Shown here: piece by piece, positions 27,744 to 36,720 of the stretch | Position numbering within the stretch: the stretch's first letter is position 1 | How the letters are laid out: every line of letters starts with the position of its first letter | Assembly: GCF_001050375.1 (NCBI RefSeq) | Contig: NZ_KQ130482.1 | Span: forward strand, 264,954-328,953 | Source: Catenovulum maritimum | GTDB lineage: Bacteria; Pseudomonadota; Gammaproteobacteria; Enterobacterales; Alteromonadaceae | DNA: 64,000 nucleotides | Direction: 5' to 3' | Notes under the pieces: generated by a model | The model's database searches: none | What the model saw: the letters and a program-made list of their open reading frames with translations, nothing else | Told to the model about the DNA's origin: nothing | Program-made: the position numbers and the translations under genes

Positions 27744-29195
27744 TTAACTATCTGCTTTAGCTTTTTGCTGATAAGATTTTGGCGTTAAACCGGTTTGCTT
27801 TTTAAACACGGTAGAAAAATAATTTGAATTATTGAAACCGACATCATACGCCGTTTGTGTTATTGATGAGTTTAATAACAACTGCTTCGCTTTATTAATT
27901 CTTACATCGATTAAATACTGATTTATAGTTTGCTGAGTTTCTTTTTTAAAGGTCGCCATTAAATACGAATGGCTAACATTGAGTGATTCTGCAATTGAGC
28001 TAATTGATAATGCTTGGTGGTAGTGCGCTAAAATATATTTCTTCGTGCTTTCTACAAGTGGGTTGGTTAGCTCAATACTGGTATTTTGTTTACAAATACT
28101 CGCAAGTCTAAGTGCTTCCTCACGTAATACAGTGTTTAATTGTTCTGTAGACTGGCATTTGTCGATATCTTTGCCTTTATGTTCTAATTGTTCAATCAGC
28201 TTCTTCGCATTGCCGTGATGTAAAATAACCATGTCATATAATAAAAATAGCATTTCACGAACCCGAGCTTTAAGTAAATCGGGTTGCTGATTCGCAAACT
28301 TATTCAGCTCTTCGACAAAAATGGAGGTGGTATCGGCAATCAAGCCAACACTTGCATTTTTAACTTGATCCAGCAATTCACTTTGTTGTCGAAAAGGATA
28401 ATTTTCACTTACGGTTTCAGGGTACAGTTCTGTAACCGATAAACCATTGCCTGATGCTGCATATTGCACAGCGGCTAATTGTTTTTCGTAAGCATAACTA
28501 TGTTGTAATTGATGGTGAGTTTTTTGAATATCACTAAAGATAGCCCAAGCCCAAATAAGCGCAGTTAAACTCATACCTGCGTAATATAAAGCCCATGCCT
28601 TTAATAAAATGCCTAAACAAAGAAAAAAGCAAAAATTAAACGCACCATAAATGTATATATTGGCTTTATTGTTAGTTTGGTTTCGTTTCAATAAATAGAT
28701 ACAAGGCAGGGTTAAAATTAAACTAACTAACAATATATGGCTGTAATAAATATGGTTAGCGGTTAAACCGAGCTGTGATTCCCAATGAAAAATAGGACTT
28801 ATATCAAAGTAAGTTTTAGGGTAAGTAATCTCAAAAGTTAATGCATGAAAGCACGACCAGATAGAGCCCAAAATGTAAGGTAATGATGTTTGCCAATGCT
28901 TTAAATGATAACCAGATTGTATAAACAAGGCTTGAGTTAAAGCTGGAACGCCTAGTGAAAACAGTAAAAAATTACAGCTAATGTGGAGCAATATTTTACC
29001 TTGTTCGAAAGGTAACATACTGAGAATAGGTCCAGATAAATAAAATATCACAGTACCAAAAAATAAGCTGTAATAGCGATAAGACAGACCAATGCGTGAG
29101 CGTACTAAAGTAAAATAAGTGAGCACCATGGCAAAGATAATAGCAGCAGAAAAGGTGACAACACCTACAGAAAATAAATGCCAGCTTATCTGCAT
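27744..29195 (-). CDS. Membrane-anchored AraC-family regulator
   Basis: 483 residues. The N-terminal half (about 1-220) has seven or so hydrophobic segments. The C-terminal 100 residues are an AraC/XylS DNA-binding domain with two helix-turn-helices (SISSIAESLNVSHSYLMATFKKE and the signature ending DVGFNNSNYFSTVFKKQTGLTPKSYQ). A membrane sensor joined to AraC output suggests detection of an extracellular compound. It is convergent with the sulfatase-phosphatase pair, which it may control through the repeats at 23668-23706. Confidence 0.85.
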   Translation of the reverse strand: MQISWHLFSVGVVTFSAAIIFAMVLTYFTLVRSRIGLSYRYYSLFFGTVIFYLSGPILSMLPFEQGKILLHISCNFLLFSLGVPALTQALFIQSGYHLKHWQTSLPYILGSIWSCFHALTFEITYPKTYFDISPIFHWESQLGLTANHIYYSHILLVSLILTLPCIYLLKRNQTNNKANIYIYGAFNFCFFLCLGILLKAWALYYAGMSLTALIWAWAIFSDIQKTHHQLQHSYAYEKQLAAVQYAASGNGLSVTELYPETVSENYPFRQQSELLDQVKNASVGLIADTTSIFVEELNKFANQQPDLLKARVREMLFLLYDMVILHHGNAKKLIEQLEHKGKDIDKCQSTEQLNTVLREEALRLASICKQNTSIELTNPLVESTKKYILAHYHQALSISSIAESLNVSHSYLMATFKKETQQTINQYLIDVRINKAKQLLLNSSITQTAYDVGFNNSNYFSTVFKKQTGLTPKSYQQKAKADS

Positions 29196-29516
29196 TGTCG
29201 AAACCTTAAAATTGGATGAACTAAGCTTAATGACATGGGCTTACCGTATGATAAATTCATAAATTATGGGCTAAAAAATGTTGAAAGCAAAATCAAAAAA
29301 TCATGTTTTGGTATTATGATTTAACAAATATGAGTTGAAATAGAAGCAATTAAATCAGCTAGCTCAATATTAGTTTTAATCTGTTACAGTTTAAGCTGAA
29401 GCCATATGTATGTGAGATAATACTTGTTATCTTATTTTTCAATTAAATATTGGTTAACACCAGAGAAAATTACATAGAAAATCAATACGTTGCTGTTGTA
29501 GGTTATCATATTGTAA

Positions 29517-29755
29517 ATGTCATCTAAGCCACATTAAAAGCTTGCACATTCTCTAGAACAATTAAAGCTATTGCAAGATAGCGGCATTATTGCTGTGCAC
29601 TCGAAAATGCTTGAGCGCACCGATAGAGAAAGGTTGACCTCGCATGGCTTCATCAAAGGAGTCATGCGAGGTTGGCATATTCCTTCAAGCCCAGATGAAC
29701 GATAGTACCGCTTGGAATACGTTTTTTGGGGATATTTGTGGAGCGCTAAAAGCAT
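29517..29755 (+). pseudogene. Remnant of a Fic-family-type protein (N-terminal part)
   Basis: Reading from ATG 29517 gives a short leader, an in-frame stop (TAA at 29535), then LAHSLEQLKLLQDSGIIAVH, LERTDRERLTSHGFIKGVMR and GWHIPSSPDER, a stop, and in the next frame DSTAWNTFFGDICGA. From memory this is the conserved N-terminal segment of some Fic-family proteins. One nonsense change, one frameshift and loss of the entire Fic catalytic domain make it non-functional. No database search was possible. Confidence 0.55.
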
Positions 29756-29805
29756 AACCCAAAGCTAGTCTCGCCTTGGGCTAATAATTTATTTTTAAAG
29801 TTAGG

Positions 29806-30378
29806 TTAATCCTCTATTCCTTTGGTAATTGCCTGACTGATTAATTTAAAGTTAATTGGTAAATTTAAATTAACATCCAATTGCAGTCTTCTTGCTATGT
29901 CCGAAGCAGAAATTAGACCGCGTAGGGTATTACCTTTTTCATCTGTGATTAAAATGTGTTGTTCTGTACGGTCTTTTAAAAAATGTACAAGCGTTTTAAT
30001 TGAAATATGCTCTAAAGCAGACCAGTCAATCGATTTTAAAGTTGCTTTCATACGCATAAAATCGGTCACTATCAGCTCAGATCTATCAACGCCAATCGCA
30101 GCTTTTTTGATAATCTCTTGATCATTTAAATCGTTAAAACTTAATGTCCCAATAAAATTGTCCGCTTTATCTAGAACAAGCTTTAATTTTACATGAGCTT
30201 TTTTCATTAAGTATTCGGCTTCGACCGCTTTGGTATTTGAGTCGATAACGAGTGGTCTATTTATTTTAAAGTCAGTGGCAATGTCTGTCGCTTTAGAATG
30301 AAGTGATATTTCAGACGCTTGGTTAGGCCACTCAATTTTGGATATTTCATTGCATGCTAATAATGATAATGTAGTCAT
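29806..30378 (-). CDS. CBS-domain protein
   Basis: 190 residues with two CBS-like halves: about 42-110 (INRPLVIDSNTKAVEAEYLM, then FIGTLSFNDL) and about 112-185 (SIKTLVHFLKDRTEQHILIT, then RGLISASDIARRL). CBS pairs bind adenine nucleotides and regulate partner proteins. AAAGG lies before the ATG. No effector domain is attached and no clear partner gene is adjacent. Confidence 0.75.
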   Translation of the reverse strand: MTTLSLLACNEISKIEWPNQASEISLHSKATDIATDFKINRPLVIDSNTKAVEAEYLMKKAHVKLKLVLDKADNFIGTLSFNDLNDQEIIKKAAIGVDRSELIVTDFMRMKATLKSIDWSALEHISIKTLVHFLKDRTEQHILITDEKGNTLRGLISASDIARRLQLDVNLNLPINFKLISQAITKGIED

Positions 30379-30427
30379 TTCTTCTTACCTTTATTTAATA
30401 ATTAAAATTTGGGATAAACCCCTGTAT

Positions 30428-30727
30428 TCAGGCAAATGAAGAAATTGGTGGTGCTCGGATTAAGTTTCCTAAAAATATTGTTAAAGTTGAGTCAAAACGA
30501 TAAAGGTTAGTTGCTCGGTTTTGCGAGGTAATGAAATATAAATATATTTTTTGAGGTAAATATTTCTTATCTTGATCTTCGTCTTCGATATTCCAATCAA
30601 TTATCGGAGCGGATTTAGTGTCACTGACCAAGCTCTGAAACTTTTCATTATAAGTTTGGGCTTGCACATCGCCCAAAACGATAAGCGAAAAACAAATAAA
30701 AAATAGATATTTAGAGAGCAATCTCAT
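30428..30727 (-). CDS. Small secreted hypothetical protein
   Basis: 99 residues with a strong signal peptide (about 1-23, cleavage near DVQAQ) and a short mature region without a motif I recognise. It lies 49 bases upstream of the CBS gene on the same strand, so the two may form an operon. No function can be assigned. Confidence 0.55.
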   Translation of the reverse strand: MRLLSKYLFFICFSLIVLGDVQAQTYNEKFQSLVSDTKSAPIIDWNIEDEDQDKKYLPQKIYLYFITSQNRATNLYRFDSTLTIFLGNLIRAPPISSFA

Positions 30728-30926
30728 TTATTTCCCTTATCTTCTTACAACATAAACTCAGTCTAAATATACAAAACAATCTTTGCATTAACCCATCATC
30801 AAAATAGATATTGAGACTCAAAATATAAAAGCAATGGGTAAATTAAAAAAATAATAAACTTAATTAGGTTTGACCGAAATATATGAGCCTTAAGGCTTAA
30901 TCGTGTTGGGACTAGTTTTGGTGTAG

Positions 30927-31134
30927 GTCAAAAATTTCAACCTATTAAACCCAAATTAATTCTCAGTTTTTGAGTGTTGTCGGCTCTAATCAAATCGCAA
31001 GGCGCTGCCGTTATTTTTTTACTTGGCTTTTATATGTAAATTAAGTAATAGGCATTCATCGGGTTTTTAAATTAGTATTATTCGAATTTTAAAATAGCGG
31101 ACGGATTAGAGTTGGTCTGGTCGTTTAATGTAAT
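30927..31134 (+). repeat. Copy 1 of a ~208-bp intergenic direct repeat
   Basis: Matches 33829-34037 over its length in the same orientation. Shared landmarks are TTCAACCTATTAAAC at the left, CTCAGTTTTTGAG, GCTCTAATCAAA, an internal small hairpin, AAATTAGTATTATTC, GCGGACGGATTAGAG, and CGTTTAAT at the right. CTCTAATC and GATTAGAG are complementary, as are the outer TTAAAC and GTTTAA, so it can fold as one long structure. The gap 30728-30926 shows nothing else. Confidence 0.8.
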
Positions 31135-31208
31135 TTTAGCTTACTGCGGTGCTCATCTACGATACTGTCGACTTTGGATAGGTTATATAGTTTTAGAGAC
31201 CCTTATTG

Positions 31209-31236
31209 TTGACGTTTGTGTTTACTTTAGTATACT
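31209..31236 (+). promoter_or_regulatory. Strong sigma-70-like promoter
   Basis: TTGACG (31209-31214), a 16-base spacer, then TATACT (31231-31236), in a stretch with no long reading frame. It points at the hairpin-rich segment ending in a terminator at 31376. Confidence 0.6.
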
Positions 31237-31242
31237 TAGATT

Positions 31243-31376
31243 ATTGATGTAGCAGACATGTTCTTTACATGACATCACGTAACCTCTAAGAGGTCGAGGC
31301 AGTGTCCGGTAATGACGTTCTGAATCCAAGATAATATCTTGGCGAAGGCTCCCTAGATGGAGCCTTTGTTATTTTT
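31243..31376 (+). ncRNA. Candidate small RNA or attenuated leader
   Basis: About 134 bases between the promoter above and a textbook terminator: GGCTCC/GGAGCC (31347-31352 and 31359-31364) followed by a T-rich run to 31376. Inside are a perfect hairpin CCAAGAT/ATCTTGG (31326-31342) and ACCTCT/AGAGGT earlier. It contains no long reading frame and I do not recognise a known family. The terminator ends 22 bases before the GTG at 31399, so it could also be a leader that attenuates that gene. Confidence 0.5.
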
Positions 31377-31398
31377 GGCACAAGGAAAATATAGATAA

Positions 31399-31950
31399 GT
31401 GGCAAAAAAGAATTTATTTAATCTACCTGATAATGAAGTTCAACAATGGAAAAGCTTCAATGATGGTATTAATGAATACCATTTTCATCATTTAAATTCA
31501 TGTAAGCACTTATTTACTCATCCTGAACGTAATGAGAACTACACTCTATACTTCACTTTCTCACATCATGTATTTACACGAAGTATAAAAGAGAATGAAA
31601 ACGTAGATCCTGCAAAAATTTATCCTTATCCATCAGATGAGAGAGCGTTTGATGCGAATCGCTTTAAATTATCTAAGCACTTACCTGACATAGTTCAAAC
31701 GTTACCTAATCAATTTTGCTATCACGGAGGCTATAGCCGTTACTGTAGCTGTAAAATATCTCAAGAAGATGGATCTGATATTTTTTATCAAGTCGTTTAT
31801 CGTGTCTGGAAAGAGCGAGGTAAAATGAGATTCCATATAGAGAGTGCATATCCACTGCAGGAAAGTTTGGGTAAAGTGAAAAAAGTAAATTTTTGGGTTA
31901 TTTGTCATAACCTTCTTCGAGGGAAAAAGCTACCTCAGCCAGCAAAGTAA
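31399..31950 (+). CDS. Hypothetical protein, 183 residues
   Basis: Starts with GTG, preceded by AAGGAAAA. It is soluble, rich in His, Tyr and Lys, with several Cys/His near residues 34-37 and 107-117 (CYHGGYSRYCSCK), which could bind metal. It lies directly after the candidate small RNA. I do not recognise the family. Its place in a patchwork of short accessory genes suggests acquired DNA. Confidence 0.5.
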   Translation: MAKKNLFNLPDNEVQQWKSFNDGINEYHFHHLNSCKHLFTHPERNENYTLYFTFSHHVFTRSIKENENVDPAKIYPYPSDERAFDANRFKLSKHLPDIVQTLPNQFCYHGGYSRYCSCKISQEDGSDIFYQVVYRVWKERGKMRFHIESAYPLQESLGKVKKVNFWVICHNLLRGKKLPQPAK

Positions 31951-32079
31951 GCTAATACATATGAGCCTCTGGTTGGTCAATTGGTAATAGTGATTTATTC
32001 GGCAATTTTTCGGTTGTCGAATCCAAGTTAATCAGCAAAATAATCTACTTAGCTAATCATTTTAGTTGCCAGGCCACTC

Positions 32080-32104
32080 ATGAACTGGAGCAAATCCAGT
32101 TCAT
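32080..32104. terminator. Perfect 10-bp hairpin
   Basis: ATGAACTGGA (32080-32089), a 5-base loop, then its complement (32095-32104), between the convergent genes at 31399 and 32150. There is no U-tract, so its role as a terminator is uncertain. Confidence 0.4.
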
Positions 32105-32149
32105 GTCGTAAGGCGCGTTGGTGTACCTATATTGTGGTGCCCATTGCAA

Positions 32150-32593
32150 CTACTCAATCACTTTTTGTAATACCAGTAATTTATTAAAGCCTAAATCTTT
32201 AAATGTCACTTCAATAAATTGATTGGTATCTAAGGTCTTTACTGTGTATTGAGCTTCGTATACGTGGCCAGATTTGGTATCAATAGAAATATTTTCAATT
32301 ATAGCTGTACTATATTTAGTACCAGAGCCATGATTTGCATATGCAATATCTATTAGGTGTGTGCCCGGAGATACTCTTACAGCCATATTGCCACCATGAG
32401 TCGAATTCGTAAGTGTTTTTTTCTTATCGTCAACTCTTGTTATTAGAGACGTCCCATATGGACTAAAGTGTCTAGACGCAATAATTAAAGCTGGGAGCTC
32501 ATTGGATTTCAAATTTTGATAATTTTCTATTTCCCGTACGCCAGCGCAGCTAACTAATGTCAGTAAAAATATAGCAATAAATAAATTTTTCAT
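32150..32593 (-). CDS. Predicted lipoprotein
   Basis: 147 residues starting MKNLFIAIFLLTLVSCAG. The LVSC lipobox predicts lipidation of Cys16. I chose ATG 32593 because AAAGG stands before it and the signal then begins normally; an upstream ATG at 32638 adds a polar leader. The mature part is beta-rich (VSPGTHLIDIAYANHG) and recalls small outer-membrane lipoproteins of unknown role. Confidence 0.65.
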   Translation of the reverse strand: MKNLFIAIFLLTLVSCAGVREIENYQNLKSNELPALIIASRHFSPYGTSLITRVDDKKKTLTNSTHGGNMAVRVSPGTHLIDIAYANHGSGTKYSTAIIENISIDTKSGHVYEAQYTVKTLDTNQFIEVTFKDLGFNKLLVLQKVIE

Positions 32594-33109
32594 GAAACAC
32601 CTTTTATGTTTACCGAGTGAGCTGATTACTCTGCACATTGTGTAATTCCCATTTATTCATTATTTAATTGGGCAGGGAGTTTACGTGTTGTAATATGCTA
32701 GCCTCGGTATTTTATTTAAGACAAAAATACTCTAAACCTATTAGCGATTAACTTAACTCCATCATTTACACTAGAGAAATATTTAACAGCTAATTAACCA
32801 AAATGTTACAGGCCATAGTAAAAAGTTCATATACAAACTCTCAAATATAGAATATTAATTTTAAAAATTTGCTTATTGAAAATTAAAGCCACTCCAATTT
32901 ATCGAACGCTTGGTTGACCTGATTGCCTTTAATTCATAGGGATTTATTTCCTTAACGACAAGAAAGCTGCAGTACTTAACCCTCTACTTCCGACAACGAT
33001 GGTTTTTAGAAGAAATCAGGCGAGTTAACTCAATGTTCCTTTTCAATAAACGACAGATTAAACTTAAGTCATGTTTAGGTGAGGTTCCTCTTTTTTTGGC
33101 AATTTACCC
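32594..33109. other. Gene-free A/T-rich stretch
   Basis: About 515 bases with no convincing reading frame, repeat or strong hairpin. It may contain promoters for the flanking divergent genes, but I see none I can name. Confidence 0.4.
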
Positions 33110-33748
33110 ATGATGTATTTGAAAGTTTTATTTTTAATTGTATGTATTTCGGCGTGCTCACATCGGCCTAATGTTATTGAATATACAGCGGACTATTCAG
33201 GCACTGGAGAGCATTCAGTTTATGTAGTTAGTCACGGTTGGCATACAGGTATTGTGGTGCCCTCGAAACATGTATTTGCAGGCATCCCGAGTTTAAAAGA
33301 AAGGTTTAGACATAGTACATATATTGAATTTGGCTGGGGAGATAAAGGGTTTTATCAGGCTAAAGAAATAACCACTGGCTTAACACTTCAAGCCATATTT
33401 ATTCCAACTGAATCTGTTGTTCATGCTGTCGGGATTAAAGACGATGTGTTTGTCTATTTTTCAAATAGTGAGATTGAAAAACTATTGCTAACCGACAAAG
33501 AGTTAGAGTCATTAATTCAGTTTATATCTGGTAGTTTGGCTAAGGAAAACAATGCCTTAATACCAACTAAAGCTGGCATTTACGGTGATAGTCAATTTTA
33601 CAAAGCTATTGGAGATTATCATTTATTGAATACTTGTAATAAATGGACGGCTAAAGGCTTGCAAAGCTTTGGCATGGATATCTCCCCAACCTTTAAATTA
33701 ACATCAGACAGTGTGATGGATTCTCTTAAGCTGAAAAATAAACCTTAA
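33110..33748 (+). CDS. DUF2459 family protein, probable lipoprotein
   Basis: 212 residues with an N-terminal hydrophobic signal ending ISACSH, a likely lipobox with Cys17, then the DUF2459 core VYVVSHGWHTGIVVPSKHV, FGWGDKGFY and a late NTCNKWTAKGL. The conserved His and the later Cys resemble a papain-like (NlpC-type) arrangement, but no activity is established to my knowledge. The start could equally be ATG 33113. It stands alone, followed by a terminator. Confidence 0.75.
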   Translation: MMYLKVLFLIVCISACSHRPNVIEYTADYSGTGEHSVYVVSHGWHTGIVVPSKHVFAGIPSLKERFRHSTYIEFGWGDKGFYQAKEITTGLTLQAIFIPTESVVHAVGIKDDVFVYFSNSEIEKLLLTDKELESLIQFISGSLAKENNALIPTKAGIYGDSQFYKAIGDYHLLNTCNKWTAKGLQSFGMDISPTFKLTSDSVMDSLKLKNKP

Positions 33749-33765
33749 CTGTCTTAAGGTTTATT
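33737..33765 (+). terminator. Terminator hairpin after the DUF2459 gene
   Basis: 12-bp perfect arms (AATAAACCTTAA and complement, 33737-33748 and 33754-33765) overlapping the stop codon. This is a strong fold with weak U-richness after it. Confidence 0.6.
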
Positions 33766-33828
33766 ATGTAGCGCTAAAAGCATCGCCTAAAACAGCAACT
33801 ATATTGGCTGCTTCCTAAATTGCCGAAC

Positions 33829-34037
33829 GTCAGAAATTCAACCTATTAAACTTAAGTTAAGCCTCAGTTTTTGAGTTTGGTCCGCTCTAATCAAACAGCG
33901 TAGCCGTCGCCGCTACTTTGTTACTTCACATTCTAAGCTGCAAATAAGTGGATGGTATTAATAGAGTTTTAAAATTAGTATTATTCTAATTTCACAAGAG
34001 CGGACGGATTAGAGTAGGTTTGGCCGTTTAATATAAT
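33829..34037 (+). repeat. Copy 2 of the ~208-bp intergenic direct repeat
   Basis: Second copy, 209 bases, of the element at 30927-31134. It ends at CGTTTAATATAAT just before the HEPN-like gene. Its internal hairpin (GTAGC/GCTAC) replaces a different but also paired sequence in copy 1 (GGC/GCC), which hints at selection on the RNA or DNA fold. The rest of 33766-33828 carries only the 14-mer AGCGCTAAAAGCAT, also found at 29742-29755. Confidence 0.8.
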
Positions 34038-34062
34038 GTTATGCAAAAGGGATATTCATTTT

Positions 34063-34527
34063 ATGAAGGAAGTTTCAGGCTATGTTTTTTCAAACGAGTG
34101 TAGTTTCTTGAAAATTGCAGATTTAGTATATGATTCTGATGAAATAATTGAGGAGTTGGTTCCTGCTATAGTTGCAAATTATGCCTTTTCTGTTGAGCTT
34201 ATGCTTAAATCTCTGGATGTTAATTATCAAAATGTTGGTGGTCCTAGTGCTGGTTTATTACCGTCTACCGAAATTGAAACTAACATTCGTGGCCATAAGC
34301 TCGCTAATATTTTTAGTCAATTACCACACGACTCCAAAGAATTGCTAAAAAAGGCATTCAAAGAATGTACAAAAGAAGAAATTGAACCAATTTTAGATTT
34401 ATGTAATAACGATTTTGCTTTAATTCGCTATGCTCACGAATCTCAGTCTAAAAAAATCTATCGTATAGGTAAATTAAGGTTGCTTGCTCAAGGCGTAAAT
34501 CAAAGTATTCGAGAATATTTTGCATAA
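34063..34527 (+). CDS. HEPN-like small protein
   Basis: 154 residues, all-helical in appearance. The pattern AIVANYAFSVELMLKSL followed by GHKLANIFSQLP resembles HEPN-domain proteins, which are often RNases or nucleotidyltransferase partners in defence and toxin-antitoxin loci. ATG 34063 has AAAGGGA upstream; an earlier ATG at 34036 lies at the end of the repeat and is less likely. No nucleotidyltransferase partner is adjacent. The catalytic R-x4-6-H motif of toxic HEPNs is not obvious. Confidence 0.5.
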   Translation: MKEVSGYVFSNECSFLKIADLVYDSDEIIEELVPAIVANYAFSVELMLKSLDVNYQNVGGPSAGLLPSTEIETNIRGHKLANIFSQLPHDSKELLKKAFKECTKEEIEPILDLCNNDFALIRYAHESQSKKIYRIGKLRLLAQGVNQSIREYFA

Positions 34528-34750
34528 TAATGCCTGTCATGTAATGGTTAATTGAAATAAAATATAAACATAGTGTGTATCTCTAATTGTTTGTTTTTGA
34601 ACAGTCGTAGCAAGAATGCTAGGAAGTAATTCAGTATCGTTTGGGGATGGTAGGTCGGCCTGCAACAGTGTCGAATTATATGTGGAGCTGTAATCACTCT
34701 TTATTTTGACTGGTTAATCTTGTCAATGAGTGGATGTTAAGGAGTAAATT

Positions 34751-36619
34751 GTGAATTGTATTAAAAATTATGTTGCTGCTGGCGCGTTAATGTTTTCATG
34801 TGCGGTAAATGCCGAAGTGGTTAATATTGGGATGTGGCTAACGAAGGATGCTATTGAAAAGCATGGTGAGGAGACGCTAAGAAGTTGGGGAGAAACTCAG
34901 GTGCTTCAGTTGAATCATGCTTTAAAAAAATCAGGTATAAATGAGTTAACATTTCAAATATCTAGTTTCTTTACTTATGATCAAAAGGTTGATACTTCGA
35001 ACAATGTTACTTTGGTAAGAGAGATTCAAGATGATATTCAGTATGCCTACTATGTCGGTTCTGGATTTAAAAATCTTGTCTCTCATTCTAAAAACCCATA
35101 TAGAATCGACATGGTTTTGCTTGTGACCAATCAAGATCCAAACAAAAGTAATCGAGTGGGTTTCTCTAATGGATTAAATGATGGTAGCACTTATTTTTTA
35201 AGTGACGCTACACTTAGCCGAGACTATTTAGTTGCTCACGAAGTTGGACATAGTATAGGAGGACATCATGACGATGCTACAGCTTATTTTTCAGATGTTG
35301 TTCATCCTCATGTATGTGGTGGTGCGACAACAATAATGGCGGTAGATAATCCGAAGCGAGCTAAGTACCCGAATGGATATTTTTCTAATGCCGATTTAGT
35401 TGTGAGTGGTCAAAGCTGTGGTGTAAATGGTGAAGCTGATTTTGTTGGGTATATCAAAGATGCCTTACATGAACACTCAAAATATAGCGATTATGAGCTA
35501 AGCCGAGGATACGGTGTCCATAGACAAAGTTTTAGTTATAAATATCCACTTCTTCATCGATGGACTGCTGAAGATATGCCAGAAAAAGCAACAGTTGAAA
35601 TTTCAGCGGGTGCGATTGTAAATGAGTCACAAGGCAAGTTTGTAGTTGATGTATCTTTATCAGAAGCGGCGGATACAGACACAAGTGTTGAGTTGAAAGT
35701 ATATGCTATCGATGAATCTTTGCTTAACACTCAATTTGTACAAGTTGTAATTCCTGCTGGTGCAACACACGTAGAGAAAACATTTAATTTTAATAATGAC
35801 AATGTTTACAGTCGTGTAGAAAGAAAAGTATTCGTTCAAGCCCAATACCCTAAATGGTTAAAAGTATCTCAGGATAATAATTTAACGACTACAGTTATTG
35901 AAGAAGATGAATTGCCTAACTACGGTTCTTTTAAGTTTGCTGCAACTGATATTGAAATTGCGGAAGGTGAGCAATCAGAGCTATTGATTGTTAGAGAAAA
36001 TGGGGCAGATGCACCCGTGACTGTCAAGTTAACAGTAAATGGTGAATTTACGGTTAATACACAAACAATCGACTTTGGTATTGATGAATATAGTAAAACC
36101 GTTGTAATTACTGCTACTGACAATGAGCATGAAAATGATGTTGTTGGAGAGATCGAAATTGATGGTGTTTCAAATGGTGTAATATCCAATGATTCCACTG
36201 CAAAATTAACGTCTCTTGATGACGATAAGTACGGTGTGGTTATGCTCAGAACGGCTAAGCTTACAGACGATTACAAAACGATTGTTGCGACTTTGGAGCG
36301 TACTGAGGGCACAACAGGTGATGTAACCGTAGTCGTAAAAGCAAGCGGTACAGGTGTTGAATCAGCAACTAAAAACGCAACGCTGCAAGATGGTCAAAAC
36401 AGCGTTACCGTATCATTCTTGCCAAATTCAGAGGGCGGAAGTGCGAAAATTGAAATCCAAGAGGCTGGCAAGGCTAAGTTAGACACCAATAATTACCAAG
36501 TAAGTGTAACGATTGATAAAAAGCCTGAGTCATCTTCTGGTGGTGCATTTGGTTACTTCCTATACCTTTTGATGTCATTAACGTTTTTGAGATTGAATAA
36601 TATAATATCTAGAGACTAG
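34751..36619 (+). CDS. Secreted zinc metalloprotease with repeat domains and GlyGly-CTERM-like tail
   Basis: 622 residues, GTG start with AAGGAG before it, and a signal peptide (about 1-21). HEVGHSIGGHHD at 163-174 is the HExxHxxGxxH zinc site of metzincins, with a Met-turn candidate TIMAVDN near 197. Two or three beta-sandwich Calx-beta-like repeats follow (about 280-585). The end has a Ser/Gly-rich stretch, SSSGGAFGYF, then a hydrophobic segment and a short tail, like GlyGly-CTERM sorting signals cut by rhombosortase. The substrate is unknown. Confidence 0.8.
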   Translation: MNCIKNYVAAGALMFSCAVNAEVVNIGMWLTKDAIEKHGEETLRSWGETQVLQLNHALKKSGINELTFQISSFFTYDQKVDTSNNVTLVREIQDDIQYAYYVGSGFKNLVSHSKNPYRIDMVLLVTNQDPNKSNRVGFSNGLNDGSTYFLSDATLSRDYLVAHEVGHSIGGHHDDATAYFSDVVHPHVCGGATTIMAVDNPKRAKYPNGYFSNADLVVSGQSCGVNGEADFVGYIKDALHEHSKYSDYELSRGYGVHRQSFSYKYPLLHRWTAEDMPEKATVEISAGAIVNESQGKFVVDVSLSEAADTDTSVELKVYAIDESLLNTQFVQVVIPAGATHVEKTFNFNNDNVYSRVERKVFVQAQYPKWLKVSQDNNLTTTVIEEDELPNYGSFKFAATDIEIAEGEQSELLIVRENGADAPVTVKLTVNGEFTVNTQTIDFGIDEYSKTVVITATDNEHENDVVGEIEIDGVSNGVISNDSTAKLTSLDDDKYGVVMLRTAKLTDDYKTIVATLERTEGTTGDVTVVVKASGTGVESATKNATLQDGQNSVTVSFLPNSEGGSAKIEIQEAGKAKLDTNNYQVSVTIDKKPESSSGGAFGYFLYLLMSLTFLRLNNIISRD

Positions 36620-36720
36620 TTAGATGAGTACTACTTACACTCAGCTTCCTGCTTCTCTATTTGAGCGTGAAGCCAAAAGCGGTAAAGGTTAGATTTCTCG
36701 AAAAAGGTTATTGAAATAAA

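Noticed and set aside
30927-34037. Integron cassette array with attC sites
   Set aside because: The repeats contain AAC/GTT-like ends but are about 208 bases, lack a convincing RYYYAAC/GTTRRRY pair, and no integron integrase is present in the window.
34036-34062. HEPN-like gene starting at 34036
   Set aside because: That ATG lies at the end of the 208-bp repeat without a ribosome-binding site; ATG 34063 has AAAGGGA upstream.
36624-36692. 22-codon frame after the metalloprotease
   Set aside because: It is too short, has no ribosome-binding site and no family I recognise, and stops before the terminator.
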